A DNA stretch of 64,000 nt from Bacillus sp. A301a_S52 (GCA_024701455.1 JABXYP010000001.1:1616001-1680000); one strand, 5' to 3'; shown: positions 16,673-29,471, counted from the first letter of the stretch. Notes: a model not told the origin generated them from the sequence alone. Program-made: numbers and translations.

Positions 16673-16866
16673 TAACATAATCCTTTCTATCTTAAAGTAA
16701 TAACTATCTTGAACTTTTATAAATAAAGTTACTCCAATTTACTATTATAACGAAAAAGATGGAAATTAGCTAAACGCTTTTAATGATTTTTTGAGGGCTT
16801 TCTGCCGTTCCAGTTTATTTTAACAATCATAACGTATTAACAAGAAAAAGAAGGGAGGAGAAAAGG

Positions 16867-16977
16867 ATGTCTCATTACCCACCACATGATTGTAAAAAGG
16901 GACATGGGGAAGGGTTTGTGTTGCTCGTGGTTCTTTTTATTTTACTCGTCATTATTGGTACGGCTTACGTTTGTTAG
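16867..16977 (+). CDS. YjcZ-family small spore-associated membrane protein
   Basis: 36 codons, with GGGAGGAG about nine bases upstream. The hydrophilic His/Lys/Gly N-terminus (MSHYPPHDCKKGHGEG) is followed by the hydrophobic segment FVLLVVLFILLVIIGTAYVC. That segment matches the consensus of the short YjcZ/YhfH-like sporulation peptides common in Bacillaceae. It inserts in a membrane; function in the family is unclear. A bidirectional terminator follows within ten bases. Confidence 0.8.
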   Translation: MSHYPPHDCKKGHGEGFVLLVVLFILLVIIGTAYVC

Positions 16978-16985
16978 AGGTGAAA

Positions 16986-17019
16986 AAAACCACCGATCTT
17001 TCAAGGTCGGTGGTTTTTT
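16986..17019. terminator. Bidirectional terminator between the yjcZ-type gene and leuD
   Basis: AAACCACCGATC pairs with GGTCGGTGGTTT (11 of 12), with an A-run before and a T-run after. It can therefore stop the small plus-strand gene and the minus-strand ilv-leu operon. Confidence 0.88.
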
Positions 17020-17055
17020 AATACGTTAGTATCGATATAACAAACTCTATAAAAA

Positions 17056-17640
17056 TTATCCGTGAGTTTTCTCAAACGAGCTAATTTTATCTTGATGCGT
17101 TAATGTTACGGCGATTTCATCCCATCCATTTAACAACATCTCCTTTAAATAGCTAGCTAATTCAAAGGTTGCAAGGAAACCGTTGTTATCAGTTATGATT
17201 TGGCTTTCTAAATCGACAGTCAGATTGTACTCGACACCCTCAGCGTTAGTGACAAGTTCAGTTACTTTTTCTTCAGGCAGTTGAATGGCTAAAATACCAT
17301 TTTTCCCACAGTTGCTGTAAAAAATATCGGCGTAACTAGGGGCAATAACGATTCTAAAACCGTAATCCTGAATAGCCCACGGGGCATGTTCTCTTGAAGA
17401 GCCACAGCCAAAGTTTTCCCCCGATACAAGGATAGAAGCCCCTTTATAAATAGGATGATTTAATGAAAAGTCTTCGCGTGGTTTACCATTTTCGTCAAAG
17501 CGCCAGTTATAAAATAAAAATTGTCCAAATCCTTGCCGTTCAATTCTTTTTAAGAATTGTTTTGGAATAATTTGATCTGTATCGATGTTAGACCGATTTA
17601 AAGGATAGACTTTTCCGGTATGCTGTTTTATAGGTTCCAT
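17056..17640 (-). CDS. leuD: 3-isopropylmalate dehydratase small subunit
   Basis: 194 residues, normal for LeuD. FGCGSSREHAPWA, NRSNIDTDQIIPKQFLK and FYSNCGKNGILA are family markers. With LeuC it isomerises 2-isopropylmalate to 3-isopropylmalate in leucine synthesis. Last gene of the ilv-leu operon, 77 bp after leuC, ending at the shared terminator. Confidence 0.97.
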   Translation of the reverse strand: MEPIKQHTGKVYPLNRSNIDTDQIIPKQFLKRIERQGFGQFLFYNWRFDENGKPREDFSLNHPIYKGASILVSGENFGCGSSREHAPWAIQDYGFRIVIAPSYADIFYSNCGKNGILAIQLPEEKVTELVTNAEGVEYNLTVDLESQIITDNNGFLATFELASYLKEMLLNGWDEIAVTLTHQDKISSFEKTHG

Positions 17641-17717
17641 CAGATGGCCTCCTGTTCTAAAAGTGAGGGGAGGAAATAGCTTCCTCTAAGCGATATTGGC
17701 TAAGAAATTGATGTGTA

Positions 17718-19133
17718 TTAAACAGGTGTGGCGAGATAGTTTCTTACATCCACAAAATGTCCTTCGACCGCAGCAGCCGCAGCCATTTCAGGACATACGA
17801 GGTGAGTTCTCGCCCCTGTACCTTGTCGGCCTTCAAAATTTCGGTTAGATGTGGATGCACACCTTTCACCTGCAGGTACAATATCATCATTCATCGCAAG
17901 ACACATACTACAGCCTGCGTCACGCCATTCAAAGCCCGCTTCAGTAAAAATTTTGTCCAATCCTTCGTCTTCGGCAGCTTTTTTAACTGTCTGTGAACCA
18001 GGTACAACCATGGCTTTGACAGAAGAGTGAACTTTTCTACCTTCAATTATTTTAGCAGCTCTTCTCAAATCACTTAATCGTGAGTTTGTACATGAACCAA
18101 TAAAAACATGATCGATTGTCACAGAAGAAATAGGTTGGTTAGCTTCAAGTCCCATGTAGTCAAGTGCTCGTTCAATTTCTTCTTTTTCAGAAGGGGATTG
18201 AGCATCTTCTGGAGAAGGAACTTGACCACTTATAGGAATACACATACTAGGGTTTGTCCCCCATGTTACTTGTGGTTCTACTTCATGAGCCTCAATTTCC
18301 ACTGTAGCATCGTAATAGGCGCCTTCATCGGTTTTGAGAGATTTCCAATAAGCAACAGCTTTATCGAAAGATTCTCCTTTGGGGACGTGACGACGTCCTT
18401 TCAAATAGTTAAATGTTGTGTCATCCGGACTGATTAAACCTGCACGAGCACCTGCTTCAATCGACATATTACAGATGGTCATCCGTTCTTCCATCGTCAA
18501 GTTTTCGATCGCGTCACCTGTATATTCTAATACGTATCCCGTGCCGAATTTAACACCAAATTTTGCGATAATAGCCAGTATTAAATCTTTGGCGGTCACA
18601 GCTGGACTAAGGCGACCGTTTACTTTCACATTCATCGTTTTTGGAGGTGCTTGCCACAACGTTTGAGTGGCAAGGACGTGTTCTACTTCGCTCGTTCCAA
18701 TACCGAATGCTAATGCACCAAATGCCCCGTGTGTAGACGTATGACTATCACCACAAACGATTGTTTTTCCAGGTTGTGTTAAACCGAGCTCTGGTCCAAT
18801 AACGTGTACAATCCCTTGATCTGGGTGATCGATATCGGCTAAAGATACACCGAACTCTTCACAGTTTTTCTTTAATGTTTCCATTTGTTTTTTGGAAATA
18901 GGATCATTAATAATATGCCGAGCGATAGTAGGGACATTATGGTCCATAGTAGCGAATGTACGATCTGGTCTCCGTACTTTACGGTTTTTCATGCGAAGTC
19001 CTTCGAAAGCTTGAGGTGATGTCACTTCGTGCACGAGCTGTAAGTCAATGTATAACAAATCAGGTTTGTTCTCTTCGCGATGAACAACATGATCTTGCCA
19101 AATTTTTTCTACAATTGTTTTGGGTTCTGACAT
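17718..19133 (-). CDS. leuC: 3-isopropylmalate dehydratase large subunit
   Basis: 471 residues. The aconitase-type 4Fe-4S cysteines are in FIGSCTNSR and in [32 protein letters not shown] is the substrate-binding signature. It partners with LeuD. It is separated from leuB by 14 bp. Confidence 0.97.
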   Translation of the reverse strand: MSEPKTIVEKIWQDHVVHREENKPDLLYIDLQLVHEVTSPQAFEGLRMKNRKVRRPDRTFATMDHNVPTIARHIINDPISKKQMETLKKNCEEFGVSLADIDHPDQGIVHVIGPELGLTQPGKTIVCGDSHTSTHGAFGALAFGIGTSEVEHVLATQTLWQAPPKTMNVKVNGRLSPAVTAKDLILAIIAKFGVKFGTGYVLEYTGDAIENLTMEERMTICNMSIEAGARAGLISPDDTTFNYLKGRRHVPKGESFDKAVAYWKSLKTDEGAYYDATVEIEAHEVEPQVTWGTNPSMCIPISGQVPSPEDAQSPSEKEEIERALDYMGLEANQPISSVTIDHVFIGSCTNSRLSDLRRAAKIIEGRKVHSSVKAMVVPGSQTVKKAAEDEGLDKIFTEAGFEWRDAGCSMCLAMNDDIVPAGERCASTSNRNFEGRQGTGARTHLVCPEMAAAAAVEGHFVDVRNYLATPV

Positions 19134-19147
19134 TTTTACTCACTCCT

Positions 19148-20254
19148 TCACGCATAACAGCTCATGATGCTGTTCGTGGCACTATTTGATTTTATATAAT
19201 CTACGACATATTTAGTCATTTTTTCGGTGCCGACTTTTTGACCGTCAATGATATTCAGATCACCAGTATGATATCCTTGTGCTAAGACATTTTGTACTGC
19301 TGATTCGACAATACGTGCTTCATTATCTAGATTAAATGAATGACGTAATAGAAGAGCGGCCGATAAAATCATCGCGAGGGGATTAGCGATGCCTTGACCA
19401 GCGATGTCAGGCGCTGAACCATGGACAGGTTCATAAAGACCAAAGCTGTCTTCTCTTAAGCTGGCAGAGGGCAACATGCCAAGTGAACCAGTAAGGACGG
19501 AAGCTTCATCACTTAAAATATCTCCGAACATGTTTTCTGTGACGATCACATCAAAGTGTGAAGGGTTTGTAATAAGCCGCATAGCAGCTGCATCAACGAG
19601 CATATGTTCAACCGTGACATCTGGGTAATTTGCTTTTTTCTCTTCGACAACTTCACGCCATAATTTACTCGATTCAAGGACATTTGCTTTATCAACTGAT
19701 GTTAAATGCTTACGTCTAATGCTGGCCGCTTGAAATGCTTTCTCAACGATACGTTCAATTTCAGCACGTTCATAAGCAAGGGTGTCTACGACAGAGAGAC
19801 CATTATTTCGACGTTCACTCGGTGTACCAAAGTATAAACCACCTGTCAACTCACGGACGATAAGTAGGTCACTTCCTTTTACAACCTCTTCTTTTAACGG
19901 TGAAGCGTGTAAAAGATTATCGAAGCCTTGAATAGGGCGTAAATTGGCAAATAAATCAAGTTCTTTGCGAATACCTAGCAGCCCTTTCTCTGGGCGGAGA
20001 TGGGAAGGGTTTTGATCCCATTTTGGTCCACCAACAGCCCCTAGTAAAACAGCATCAGCGGATTTACAGGCGGCAGTTGTTTCATCAGGAAGAGGTGTTC
20101 CATGCTCATCTATAGCACTGCCTCCAATTGCATGTGTGTCAAAGGAAAATGTATGATTGTATTCCTCTGCAATGGCTTCAAGCACTTGCTTAGCTGAATC
20201 AATTACTTCTGTGCCGATTCCGTCGCCGGGCAGAAGGACAATTTTTTTAGTCAT
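19148..20254 (-). CDS. leuB: 3-isopropylmalate dehydrogenase
   Basis: 368 residues from ATG 20254, which has AAAGGAGG ten bases upstream. A longer frame exists upstream but has no family similarity. MTKKIVLLPGDGIGTEV is the usual start; NMFGDILSDEASVLTGSLG is the dehydrogenase signature. It oxidises and decarboxylates 3-isopropylmalate with NAD. It lies 16 bp behind leuA. Confidence 0.97.
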   Translation of the reverse strand: MTKKIVLLPGDGIGTEVIDSAKQVLEAIAEEYNHTFSFDTHAIGGSAIDEHGTPLPDETTAACKSADAVLLGAVGGPKWDQNPSHLRPEKGLLGIRKELDLFANLRPIQGFDNLLHASPLKEEVVKGSDLLIVRELTGGLYFGTPSERRNNGLSVVDTLAYERAEIERIVEKAFQAASIRRKHLTSVDKANVLESSKLWREVVEEKKANYPDVTVEHMLVDAAAMRLITNPSHFDVIVTENMFGDILSDEASVLTGSLGMLPSASLREDSFGLYEPVHGSAPDIAGQGIANPLAMILSAALLLRHSFNLDNEARIVESAVQNVLAQGYHTGDLNIIDGQKVGTEKMTKYVVDYIKSNSATNSIMSCYA

Positions 20255-20270
20255 CGACTTGTTGCCTCCT

Positions 20271-22845
<2,575 letters not shown>

Positions 22846-22964
22846 TCAGTCATCCTTCCATTTGTCATTTTAGTGATTTTTAGGCTTTAGCCGTATAAGA
22901 CAGCGAGCCTATTCGCATTTTACTGTCATACTTAAAGTTATATTATTAAGTAGGGGAGAGTCCC

Positions 22965-23486
22965 TTACTTTAATATTGAATAGGAGGTAAACTCTGTCAC
23001 CTGAGGTTGATGTCCACGTGCAAAGGCTGTGAGCCCAGTTCGTGCAATGTCCTTTATTCCATATGGTCGTAGCAGTTCAATAAGTGCTTCAATTTTATCG
23101 GGTTTACCAGTCACTTGAATGGCTAAGCTGTCTTTACTCACATCGATAATAGATGCTCTGAAAGGTTCAATAATGCCTTGAATCTCATTTCGATGCTGTG
23201 CATTGCTCACGACTTTGATAAGTGCTAGTTCTCTAGCTACGATCGCCTTATCAGACAGGTCGGTTACTTTTAGGACATCTATCTGTTTATTAAGTTGTTT
23301 TGTTAATTGCTCTAGCTTTTGATGATCGTCTACATGGACAACAAAGGTCATTTTCGAAATGCCTTCAGTTTCCGTTCGACCGACTGAGATACTTTCAATA
23401 TTGAATTGGCGCTTCTGCATAAGGCCCGTCACGCGATTTAAAACACCGCTTCTGTTTTGAACGACAGCCGTTATGATACGTTTCAT
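22965..23486 (-). CDS. ilvH: Acetolactate synthase regulatory subunit
   Basis: 173 residues: an N-terminal ACT domain ([21 protein letters not shown]) and the C-terminal ALS_ss domain. It confers valine sensitivity on the catalytic subunit. Its ATG overlaps the ilvB stop by four bases, which fits stoichiometric assembly. The 122-bp gap to ilvC holds no obvious terminator. Confidence 0.96.
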   Translation of the reverse strand: MKRIITAVVQNRSGVLNRVTGLMQKRQFNIESISVGRTETEGISKMTFVVHVDDHQKLEQLTKQLNKQIDVLKVTDLSDKAIVARELALIKVVSNAQHRNEIQGIIEPFRASIIDVSKDSLAIQVTGKPDKIEALIELLRPYGIKDIARTGLTAFARGHQPQVTEFTSYSILK

Positions 23487-25204
23487 GGTTTCACTCCTAT
23501 CATCTCGTGGATACCTTTTCCTGGTGGGACCATTGGATAGACATTCTCTTGCTGTAATACACGACAGTCCATAAGCACTGGCCCATTATAAGCCATCACG
23601 TCTTTAATGCTGTCGTTAAATTGCTTCTGTGTTTCAATTTTCATACCACGAATATTATAACTTTCAGCTAGTTTCACAAAATCTGGTTGGACACTGACGA
23701 TAGATTCTGAATAGCGTTTATCATAAAAAGCTTCCTGCCATTGTCTTACCATACCTAATGCGCCATTATTGACAATAATTATTTTTACAGGAAGTCCTCG
23801 TTCTTGGAGGACAGAAAGTTCTTGTAATGTCATTTGAAACCCACCGTCACCAACAACGGCTACAACTGGCTCTTCTGGGGCAGCTAATTGAGCTCCGATG
23901 GCAGCTGGGAAGCCAAATCCCATCGTACCTAATCCACCTGATGTGACCCATTTATTTGGTTGTGCAAATGCGTAATATTGTGCTGTCCACATTTGATGCT
24001 GTCCCACGTCCGTTGTGACAATTGCTTTACCATCGGTTGCATCATGCAGCGATTTAATTAACCATTGAGGAATCATGTCTTCAGTTGGATTGTTGTACCA
24101 CAGTGGGAAGCTGGCTTTACTTTCTTTCAACTGTGTCATCCACTCACTGTGATCAGGCTTTTCGTTTACTTGTTTTTTAAGTTCTTCTAATGCAGCTCGA
24201 GAATCGGACACAATAGGTATATGAGTCGTTACATTTTTACCAATCTCTGCAGGGTCAATATCAATATGAGCTACCGTTGCATTTGTAGCAAAGTGCTCTA
24301 GATTGCCTGTCAGCCTATCATCAAATCGAGCGCCTATATTTATAAGAAGATCACATTCCGATATAGCCATATTTGACGTGTAAGTGCCGTGCATGCCTGC
24401 CATACCTAAGAATAGCTCGTGATTCCCTGGAAAAGCACCAAGGCCCAGTAAAGTAGATGTAACAGGAAGCTCATAGGCTTCGACAATGTCGAGCAACAGG
24501 TCGGAAGCTTTACCATGAATGACGCCTGCACCTGTTAGAATTAGTGGCTTCTTTGATTTCTTCAATGCTTCAGTTAACTTTTTAATCTGTAACGGATTCG
24601 GCTTAATAGTCGGTTGGTAGCCTGGCAAATGGAAGTCTGACTCATCCACTTTCAAACACGGGTTAGCTGAAATATCCTTTGGAATATCTACTACGACAGG
24701 TCCAGGACGTCCAGTTGAGGCAATATGAAATGCCTCTTTAATGATCCGTGGAATGTCGTAGCTCGACTGGACTTGATAGTTATGCTTTGTAATTGGCGTT
24801 GTAATTCCCATTACGTCGGCCTCTTGGAAAGCATCAGTTCCTGTAACCGATGTGGCAACTTGGCCGGTAATGATTACAAGGGGCAACGAGTCCATCATGG
24901 CATCCGCAATTCCTGTGATAAGGTTGGTGGCCCCTGGACCAGACGTAGCTAAAACTACACCAGGACGTCCTGACACTCTTGCGTATCCTTCTGCAGCATG
25001 AATGGCACCTTGCTCATGTCTTGTTAAGATGTGTTCGAAGTCACCATCTGAACGAAATAAAGCATCATAGATTGGTAAGACAGCTCCTCCTGGGTATCCA
25101 AAAATCGTATCTACCTGTTGTTCCAATAAGGAGTCAATTAAAATATCCGCACCTGTTTTTACTACCGTTTTCGGCTGAGTTTTAGGTTTAGTTTCCACGT
25201 TCAC
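23483..25204 (-). CDS. ilvB: Acetolactate synthase catalytic subunit
   Basis: 573 residues. The N-terminal TPP-enzyme glutamate lies in [20 protein letters not shown], and the C-terminal TPP/Mg motif is [14 protein letters not shown]...[19 protein letters not shown] is the acetolactate-synthase signature. It makes acetolactate and acetohydroxybutyrate, the first committed step for Ile, Val and Leu. It is the first gene behind the T-box leader. Confidence 0.97.
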   Translation of the reverse strand: MNVETKPKTQPKTVVKTGADILIDSLLEQQVDTIFGYPGGAVLPIYDALFRSDGDFEHILTRHEQGAIHAAEGYARVSGRPGVVLATSGPGATNLITGIADAMMDSLPLVIITGQVATSVTGTDAFQEADVMGITTPITKHNYQVQSSYDIPRIIKEAFHIASTGRPGPVVVDIPKDISANPCLKVDESDFHLPGYQPTIKPNPLQIKKLTEALKKSKKPLILTGAGVIHGKASDLLLDIVEAYELPVTSTLLGLGAFPGNHELFLGMAGMHGTYTSNMAISECDLLINIGARFDDRLTGNLEHFATNATVAHIDIDPAEIGKNVTTHIPIVSDSRAALEELKKQVNEKPDHSEWMTQLKESKASFPLWYNNPTEDMIPQWLIKSLHDATDGKAIVTTDVGQHQMWTAQYYAFAQPNKWVTSGGLGTMGFGFPAAIGAQLAAPEEPVVAVVGDGGFQMTLQELSVLQERGLPVKIIIVNNGALGMVRQWQEAFYDKRYSESIVSVQPDFVKLAESYNIRGMKIETQKQFNDSIKDVMAYNGPVLMDCRVLQQENVYPMVPPGKGIHEMIGVKP

Positions 25205-25258
25205 CTATCATCCCTCCTGTAATCAATTATGATCGTTATAGTTGTAGCCAAATCAATA

Positions 25259-25585
25259 GAAAAAGACCTTTTCCTCCGTGAACTTTTCATACCATGACAT
25301 ATATGGCATGGTATGAAAAGTTCAACGGGGAGAAAAGGCCTTTACATTTTCTCGGTACCACCCGGTTTTACAATATCCTCACAGATATTGACTCATGAAG
25401 CTGCTAAAGAGCTGCTCCTTTTGATAACAGGTATGTTCAATACCTGGTTAAGCCTACTAGACATTGTCGTTCAACAAAACACTCGGGGAAGATGTCGGAT
25501 TAAGCTGTATTTCCGGGCTTCCAGCAACCCCGGCTCTCTGTGAATACAGACCCTTAACCCTTTTTTCCCGTCATCGATTTAACGG
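25259..25585 (-). promoter_or_regulatory. T-box leader of ilvB-ilvH-ilvC-leuABCD
   Basis: On the minus strand the T-box core GGGTGGTACCGAG is at 25351-25363. Upstream are the stem I elements: the CACAGAGAGCC K-turn-like motif, the apical GTTGCTGGAAG, and the pair GGGTTAAG/CTTAATCC. Between the stem arms is GAC-ATC-TT, where the specifier should be, so ATC (isoleucine) is the most likely codon read; this is tentative. The terminator is exceptionally long: about 30 nearly continuous base pairs (arms about 25265-25296 and 25307-25340), followed by CTTTTTC. Uncharged tRNA binding would favour the antiterminator and allow transcription into ilvB. Confidence 0.93.
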
Positions 25586-25603
25586 TATTTAACTGTAGTT
25601 TTC

Positions 25604-26518
25604 TCAACTGACGATCGCTTTTCCACTGGATGGGGAAGACTCATAACAGGCAACCCCATCAGTACGAACAACTTTTCTAAATTCATTGAGTAAATGATTG
25701 GTAATTTTTCCAGGCTTACCATCATTAATTTGGCGGCCATCTACTTCCACCACAGCAATCACTTCAACTGCTGTTCCAGTAAGGAATACTTCTTCAGCCA
25801 CATACACATCGTGTCTTGTAAATGGGGTTTCTTTCATATCATAGCCATGTTTATAAGCTAGCTCTATGATAGCATTGCGTGTAATTCCTTCCAATGCACC
25901 GAGGTAAACTGGCGGTGTGTAAATGACATTATTTTTAACGATAAAAATATTATCAGCAGAGCCTTCTGTTACGTATCCTTGATCATTTAGCATTAGGGCT
26001 TCATCAACGCCAGCTTGATTTGCTTCAAGTTTGACGAGTATATTATTTAAATAGTTCAATGACTTAACTTGAGGACTTAAGACGTCAGGTCTATTTCGCC
26101 TGCTGGCAACTGAACCGACGCGTAATCCCTTCTGGTAGAGTTCTTTAGGGAAAAGAGCGAGTGCCTCAGCTATTACAATAACTTGAGGGTTTGAGCAAAA
26201 AGTGGGATCAAGCCCAAGATTTCCCGGTCCTCGTGAGACAACAACTCGGATATAAGCAGTGTCTAGTTTATTCTTCCGGATTGTGTCCACAATAATTCGT
26301 GTTAATTCCTCCTTGTCGTATGGAATATTTAACATAATTGATTGTGCCGATTCATAGAGACGTTGGAGGTGCTCATTAAGCTTGAACACATTACCACTGT
26401 ATACGCGAATACCTTCAAAAACACCGTCACCGTATAAAAAACCGTGGTCATAAACAGAAATGACAGCATCTTCTTTTTTAACGAATTCGCCTCCGAGAAA
26501 AATCCACTGGCTACTCAT
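25604..26518 (-). CDS. ilvE: Branched-chain amino-acid aminotransferase
   Basis: 304 residues from ATG 26518; the GTG at 26527 is part of the AAAGGAGTGAT ribosome-binding site. Class IV aminotransferase: the PLP lysine lies in VKSLNYLNNIL, with GYVTEGSADNIFIVKN and EVFLTGTAVEVIAVVEVDGR downstream. It catalyses the last transamination to Ile, Val and Leu. The gene ends only about 20 bp before the T-box leader, so that leader sits within the unit, not in front of it. Confidence 0.94.
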   Translation of the reverse strand: MSSQWIFLGGEFVKKEDAVISVYDHGFLYGDGVFEGIRVYSGNVFKLNEHLQRLYESAQSIMLNIPYDKEELTRIIVDTIRKNKLDTAYIRVVVSRGPGNLGLDPTFCSNPQVIVIAEALALFPKELYQKGLRVGSVASRRNRPDVLSPQVKSLNYLNNILVKLEANQAGVDEALMLNDQGYVTEGSADNIFIVKNNVIYTPPVYLGALEGITRNAIIELAYKHGYDMKETPFTRHDVYVAEEVFLTGTAVEVIAVVEVDGRQINDGKPGKITNHLLNEFRKVVRTDGVACYESSPSSGKAIVS

Positions 26519-26736
26519 ACCGATCACTCCTTTCTTTAAAGTTTAGACGCTTTAATGCACTAAAAAACTGAAAAAGAATATTAACCTTACGACCATTTTG
26601 TTTAATGGAGGAGAGAAGAAATGAACTACGACTCTCTAAAAGTTAAAATGATCAAAGGTTATGAATGAAATTTCTAGTTGTTATAAGGGCGTTTTTTAAA
26701 AATTTCAATTAGTAAATAAATATGATATTGACGCCA

Positions 26737-26765
26737 ATATTACAGCCAAAAACGGGGAAGGTCAA
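26737..26765 (-). promoter_or_regulatory. Probable promoter of ilvE
   Basis: On the minus strand TTGACC (26765-26760), 17-bp spacer, TAATAT (26742-26737). It lies about 220 bp upstream of the ilvE start. Confidence 0.5.
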
Positions 26766-26811
26766 CAGGTATTTGTGAAAAATTCTAACATTTCAAAACT
26801 ATCACACATAT

Positions 26812-26825
26812 AGAAAGCGCTTTCT
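26812..26825. promoter_or_regulatory. CcpA cre site 1
   Basis: AGAAAGCGCTTTCT is a perfect 14-bp palindrome of the cre type. It lies near -85 to the inferred ilvE start point and just ahead of the rightward TTGACA at 26835-26840. CcpA could therefore act on either ilvE or spoVR. Confidence 0.7.
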
Positions 26826-26851
26826 GTCCAGTGGTTGACACTAAAAAATTA

Positions 26852-26866
26852 AATTTTCTGATAAAT
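26852..26866. promoter_or_regulatory. CodY-like box
   Basis: AATTTTCTGATAAAT matches the CodY consensus AATTTTCWGAAAATT at about 13 of 15 positions. It is located between two cre-like sites and overlaps the expected -10 of a rightward promoter (TTGACA at 26835). Confidence 0.5.
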
Positions 26867-26878
26867 TGTAAATTTTTT

Positions 26879-26891
26879 TAAAGCGCTTTCA
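26879..26891. promoter_or_regulatory. CcpA cre site 2
   Basis: TAAAGCGCTTTCA, again with an AAAGCGCTTT core, about 110 bp upstream of spoVR and downstream of the TTGACA at 26835, where a bound CcpA would block transcription. Confidence 0.65.
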
Positions 26892-27000
26892 TTTTAGCGT
26901 GTTATTGTGCTATTTATCAAGCCTTGTCTGAAGTTTTCTCATCATTTTAGAAGTTTTTACATAAGTTGTATTAATTGACCGTAGAAGGAGGTAGATATGA

Positions 27001-28431
27001 ATGACGGACAATGAGGCGCTAACAAAAACCATTAACGAAATTACAGATATTGCTAAAGGGTTTGGGCTTGATTTTTATCCGATGCGTTATGAAGTTTGTC
27101 CAGCAGATATTATATATACGTTTGGGGCATACGGTATGCCTACTCGATTTAATCACTGGAGTTTCGGTAAACAGTTTCATAAAATGAAATTGCAATATGA
27201 TTTAGGGCTGAGCAAAATATATGAATTAGTGATCAATTCAGATCCTTGTTATGCTTTTTTACTTGATACGAACTCACTTATTCAGAACAAGTTGATTATT
27301 GCCCATGTGTTAGCGCATTGTGATTTTTTTAAAAACAATGCACGTTTTGCTAATACGAGGCGAGATATGGTTGAAAGTATGACAGCGACTGCGGAACGGA
27401 TACATCATTACGAAATGGTGCACGGTAAAAAAGAAGTAGAAGTTTTTCTAGATGCGGTTTTGGCTATACAAGAACATATTGATCCGAGTATTCAGCGCTC
27501 AAAATTAAATTGGACGATGGAAGATGTGTGGGTAGAACTGGAAAATGATGATGATAAGGGAATAGAAACTCCTTATGATGATTTATGGCAGCTAGATAAA
27601 GACAAAAAGGGTGCTCAAGCGGCTAAGAGATCTAAAAAGAAAAAGCAGTTTCCGCCGGAACGAGAAAAAGATCTTTTATTATTTATTGAACATTATAGTA
27701 AGGAGCTAGAAGATTGGCAGCGAGATATTTTAACTATGATGCGTGAGGAAATGCTATATTTTTGGCCACAGTTGGAAACGAAAATTATGAATGAAGGATG
27801 GGCAACTTATTGGCATCAACGAATTTTAAGAGAAATGACATTGACGTCTGGTGAGGCTGTGGAGTTTGCAAAATTAAATGCAGGGGTGGTACAGCCGTCT
27901 ACCACACAGATTAATCCTTACTACCTTGGTTTGAAGATTTTTGAGGATATTGAAAAGCGTTATGATAACCCTACGAAACATATGATTGAAAAACAAAAAA
28001 TTAAACGAGGAAGTGGGCGGGAAAAAATTTTTGAAGTAAGGGAAATTGAATCAGATATTTCCTTTATCCGTAATTATTTAACGAAAGAATTGGCAGCTGA
28101 AGAGGATATGTATTTATTTCAAAAAGATGGTAAAGAGTACAAAATCATTGATAAAGAATGGGAGCATATACGAGATCAGTTAATTTCAAGCAGAGTTAAT
28201 GGTGGCTTTCCCTTTATTAATGTCATCAATGGTGATTATCTTAAGGCAGGGGAACTTTATTTATCTCATGAGTATGAAGGAGTGGAGTTGGATACGACAT
28301 ACTTGGAAAAAACGCTACCCTATATTTATCAACTTTGGGGAAGACCTGTTCATTTAGAAACAGTTATAGCTGATAGAGCCATCGTGTTCTGCTGTGACGG
28401 TAAAAAAATAAATAAACGATACGTAACATGA
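27001..28431 (+). CDS. spoVR: SpoVR family stage V sporulation protein
   Basis: 476 residues, close to the 468 of B. subtilis SpoVR. Recognised by [21 protein letters not shown], the [14 protein letters not shown] segment, and conserved HCDFFKNN and ATYWHQRI motifs. It is soluble and without known catalytic function; in B. subtilis it is needed for normal cortex formation during spore maturation. ATG 27001 has AAGGAGG upstream; the out-of-frame ATG at 26997 is not used. The promoter region carries two cre-like sites and a CodY-like box, suggesting nutritional control. Terminator directly downstream. Confidence 0.93.
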   Translation: MTDNEALTKTINEITDIAKGFGLDFYPMRYEVCPADIIYTFGAYGMPTRFNHWSFGKQFHKMKLQYDLGLSKIYELVINSDPCYAFLLDTNSLIQNKLIIAHVLAHCDFFKNNARFANTRRDMVESMTATAERIHHYEMVHGKKEVEVFLDAVLAIQEHIDPSIQRSKLNWTMEDVWVELENDDDKGIETPYDDLWQLDKDKKGAQAAKRSKKKKQFPPEREKDLLLFIEHYSKELEDWQRDILTMMREEMLYFWPQLETKIMNEGWATYWHQRILREMTLTSGEAVEFAKLNAGVVQPSTTQINPYYLGLKIFEDIEKRYDNPTKHMIEKQKIKRGSGREKIFEVREIESDISFIRNYLTKELAAEEDMYLFQKDGKEYKIIDKEWEHIRDQLISSRVNGGFPFINVINGDYLKAGELYLSHEYEGVELDTTYLEKTLPYIYQLWGRPVHLETVIADRAIVFCCDGKKINKRYVT

Positions 28432-28440
28432 GTGAAAGAG

Positions 28441-28471
28441 TTCCGGGGAGGAAAAACCCCCCGGAATTTTT
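28441..28471 (+). terminator. Rho-independent terminator of spoVR
   Basis: TTCCGGGG (28441-28448) pairs with CCCCGGAA (28459-28466), followed by TTTTT. Confidence 0.9.
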
Positions 28472-28482
28472 GCATGATTAAT

Positions 28483-28554
28483 GGTAAGCGTCTGTAAAAC
28501 TGCCGCTAATGTCCTGGTCCACTTAACTCCCAATTGGTTGAAGAGACGTTTTAT
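28483..28554 (+). repeat. Interspersed hairpin repeat, copy I (internally deleted)
   Basis: GGTAAGCGTCTGTAAAACTG is fused directly to CCGCTAATGTCCTGG, then AACTCCCAATTGGTTGAAG and CGTTTTAT. The inner hairpin arms are missing. The last TTAT supplies the TAA stop of tenA on the opposite strand. Confidence 0.75.
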
Positions 28555-29216
28555 ACAGGCCATGCTTGTTGTGTATAAGCCATGTCAAAGAACATATATT
28601 CCATTTTGCAGCCGTTTATAAAATGCTGGCGCATTCTTTCGCGCTCAGCTTGGCCAGCATCTTCAGCAAGTTCATCAAGCCATCTCAACGTTTCAGCAAT
28701 GCTGGGCATTTCTAAATTGCCATAGAAAGATATCCAAGGATAGAAAGGGTGATTCTCATCAGGCTTTACGTCGTTCATAAGTCTTTTTCCGATGTCCAGA
28801 TAAATCCAAGGACAAGGAAGTGCCACAGCTAGCGCTTCTCCTAATGTGCCACTTTGGGCTACTTGTAGCATGTAACGACTATAATGATGGGCATTTGGTG
28901 CAAGACTTTCACCTTGAAGCACTTCATAGTCTACACCTGCTACATTACAAAAATTATGATGTGGGTGGGTTTCATCTGCTAAAATGAATGAGATACCTTC
29001 ATTCAGTAAGGTCATTTTTTTTCTATCCGTGCATTTAGCCATTGTGTACGCTCTCGTTTGAATCATGGCGTTCAAATACTCGAAATCTTGTTTAACATAG
29101 TGAATAAGCTGTTCCTTTGATAGTTCACCTTTACCGATCCCCTGTACGAAAGGATGGTGATAACAAGCATCAAATAAGGAATTCGTTTCTTTGCGAAGTG
29201 TAGTCGTAAAACTCAT
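28551..29216 (-). CDS. tenA: Thiaminase II / aminopyrimidine aminohydrolase
   Basis: 221 residues. Active-site residues fall at the same numbers as in B. subtilis TenA: Asp44 (YVKQDFEYL), Tyr112 (NAHHYSRYM) and nucleophile Cys135 (ALPCPWIYLDIG). It hydrolyses aminomethyl-pyrimidines derived from degraded thiamine, feeding HMP salvage in the cytoplasm. A TPP riboswitch and terminator precede it. It is a single gene here; the thiazole synthesis genes that often follow in Bacillus are absent. Its stop codon lies in a copy of the dispersed repeat. Confidence 0.95.
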   Translation of the reverse strand: MSFTTTLRKETNSLFDACYHHPFVQGIGKGELSKEQLIHYVKQDFEYLNAMIQTRAYTMAKCTDRKKMTLLNEGISFILADETHPHHNFCNVAGVDYEVLQGESLAPNAHHYSRYMLQVAQSGTLGEALAVALPCPWIYLDIGKRLMNDVKPDENHPFYPWISFYGNLEMPSIAETLRWLDELAEDAGQAERERMRQHFINGCKMEYMFFDMAYTQQAWPV

Positions 29217-29383
29217 AATATGCCTCCTTTAAAATGAGACAAAATCCAACTAGAAGGTCATTCGGCTAGGAGTAATAATAAGGAGAGGTGACATAGACGA
29301 ATAGAATATTAGGTAGCCAAAAAAGTTGAAAACTATTTTAAGTTGCTTTATAAGGCACCTGAAGTTAATTAACGGACGTGGTT

Positions 29384-29421
29384 ATAAAACAAAACGTCAT
29401 TCCTTCATAAAGGAATGACGT
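29384..29421 (-). terminator. Riboswitch expression-platform terminator
   Basis: On the minus strand ACGTCATTCCTT and AAGGAATGACGT form a perfect 12-bp stem with a 4-base loop, followed by TTTTGTTTTA. It sits between the TPP aptamer and tenA, so thiamine pyrophosphate should stop transcription here. Confidence 0.88.
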
Positions 29422-29471
29422 GATCAATAACTACCCAAGTCTCGCTAAAATAAACTGAGTTATCGCTACGC

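Noticed and set aside
26621..26668. A 15-codon open frame with GGAGGAG upstream, between ilvE and spoVR
   Set aside because: Sequence MNYDSLKVKMIKGYE shows no leader-peptide logic or membrane pattern, and there is no terminator behind it; it is too short to support.
29365..29390. TAACGGACG followed by TTATAAAAC, possibly a tenth repeat copy
   Set aside because: Only nine bases match the repeat core; chance similarity cannot be excluded.
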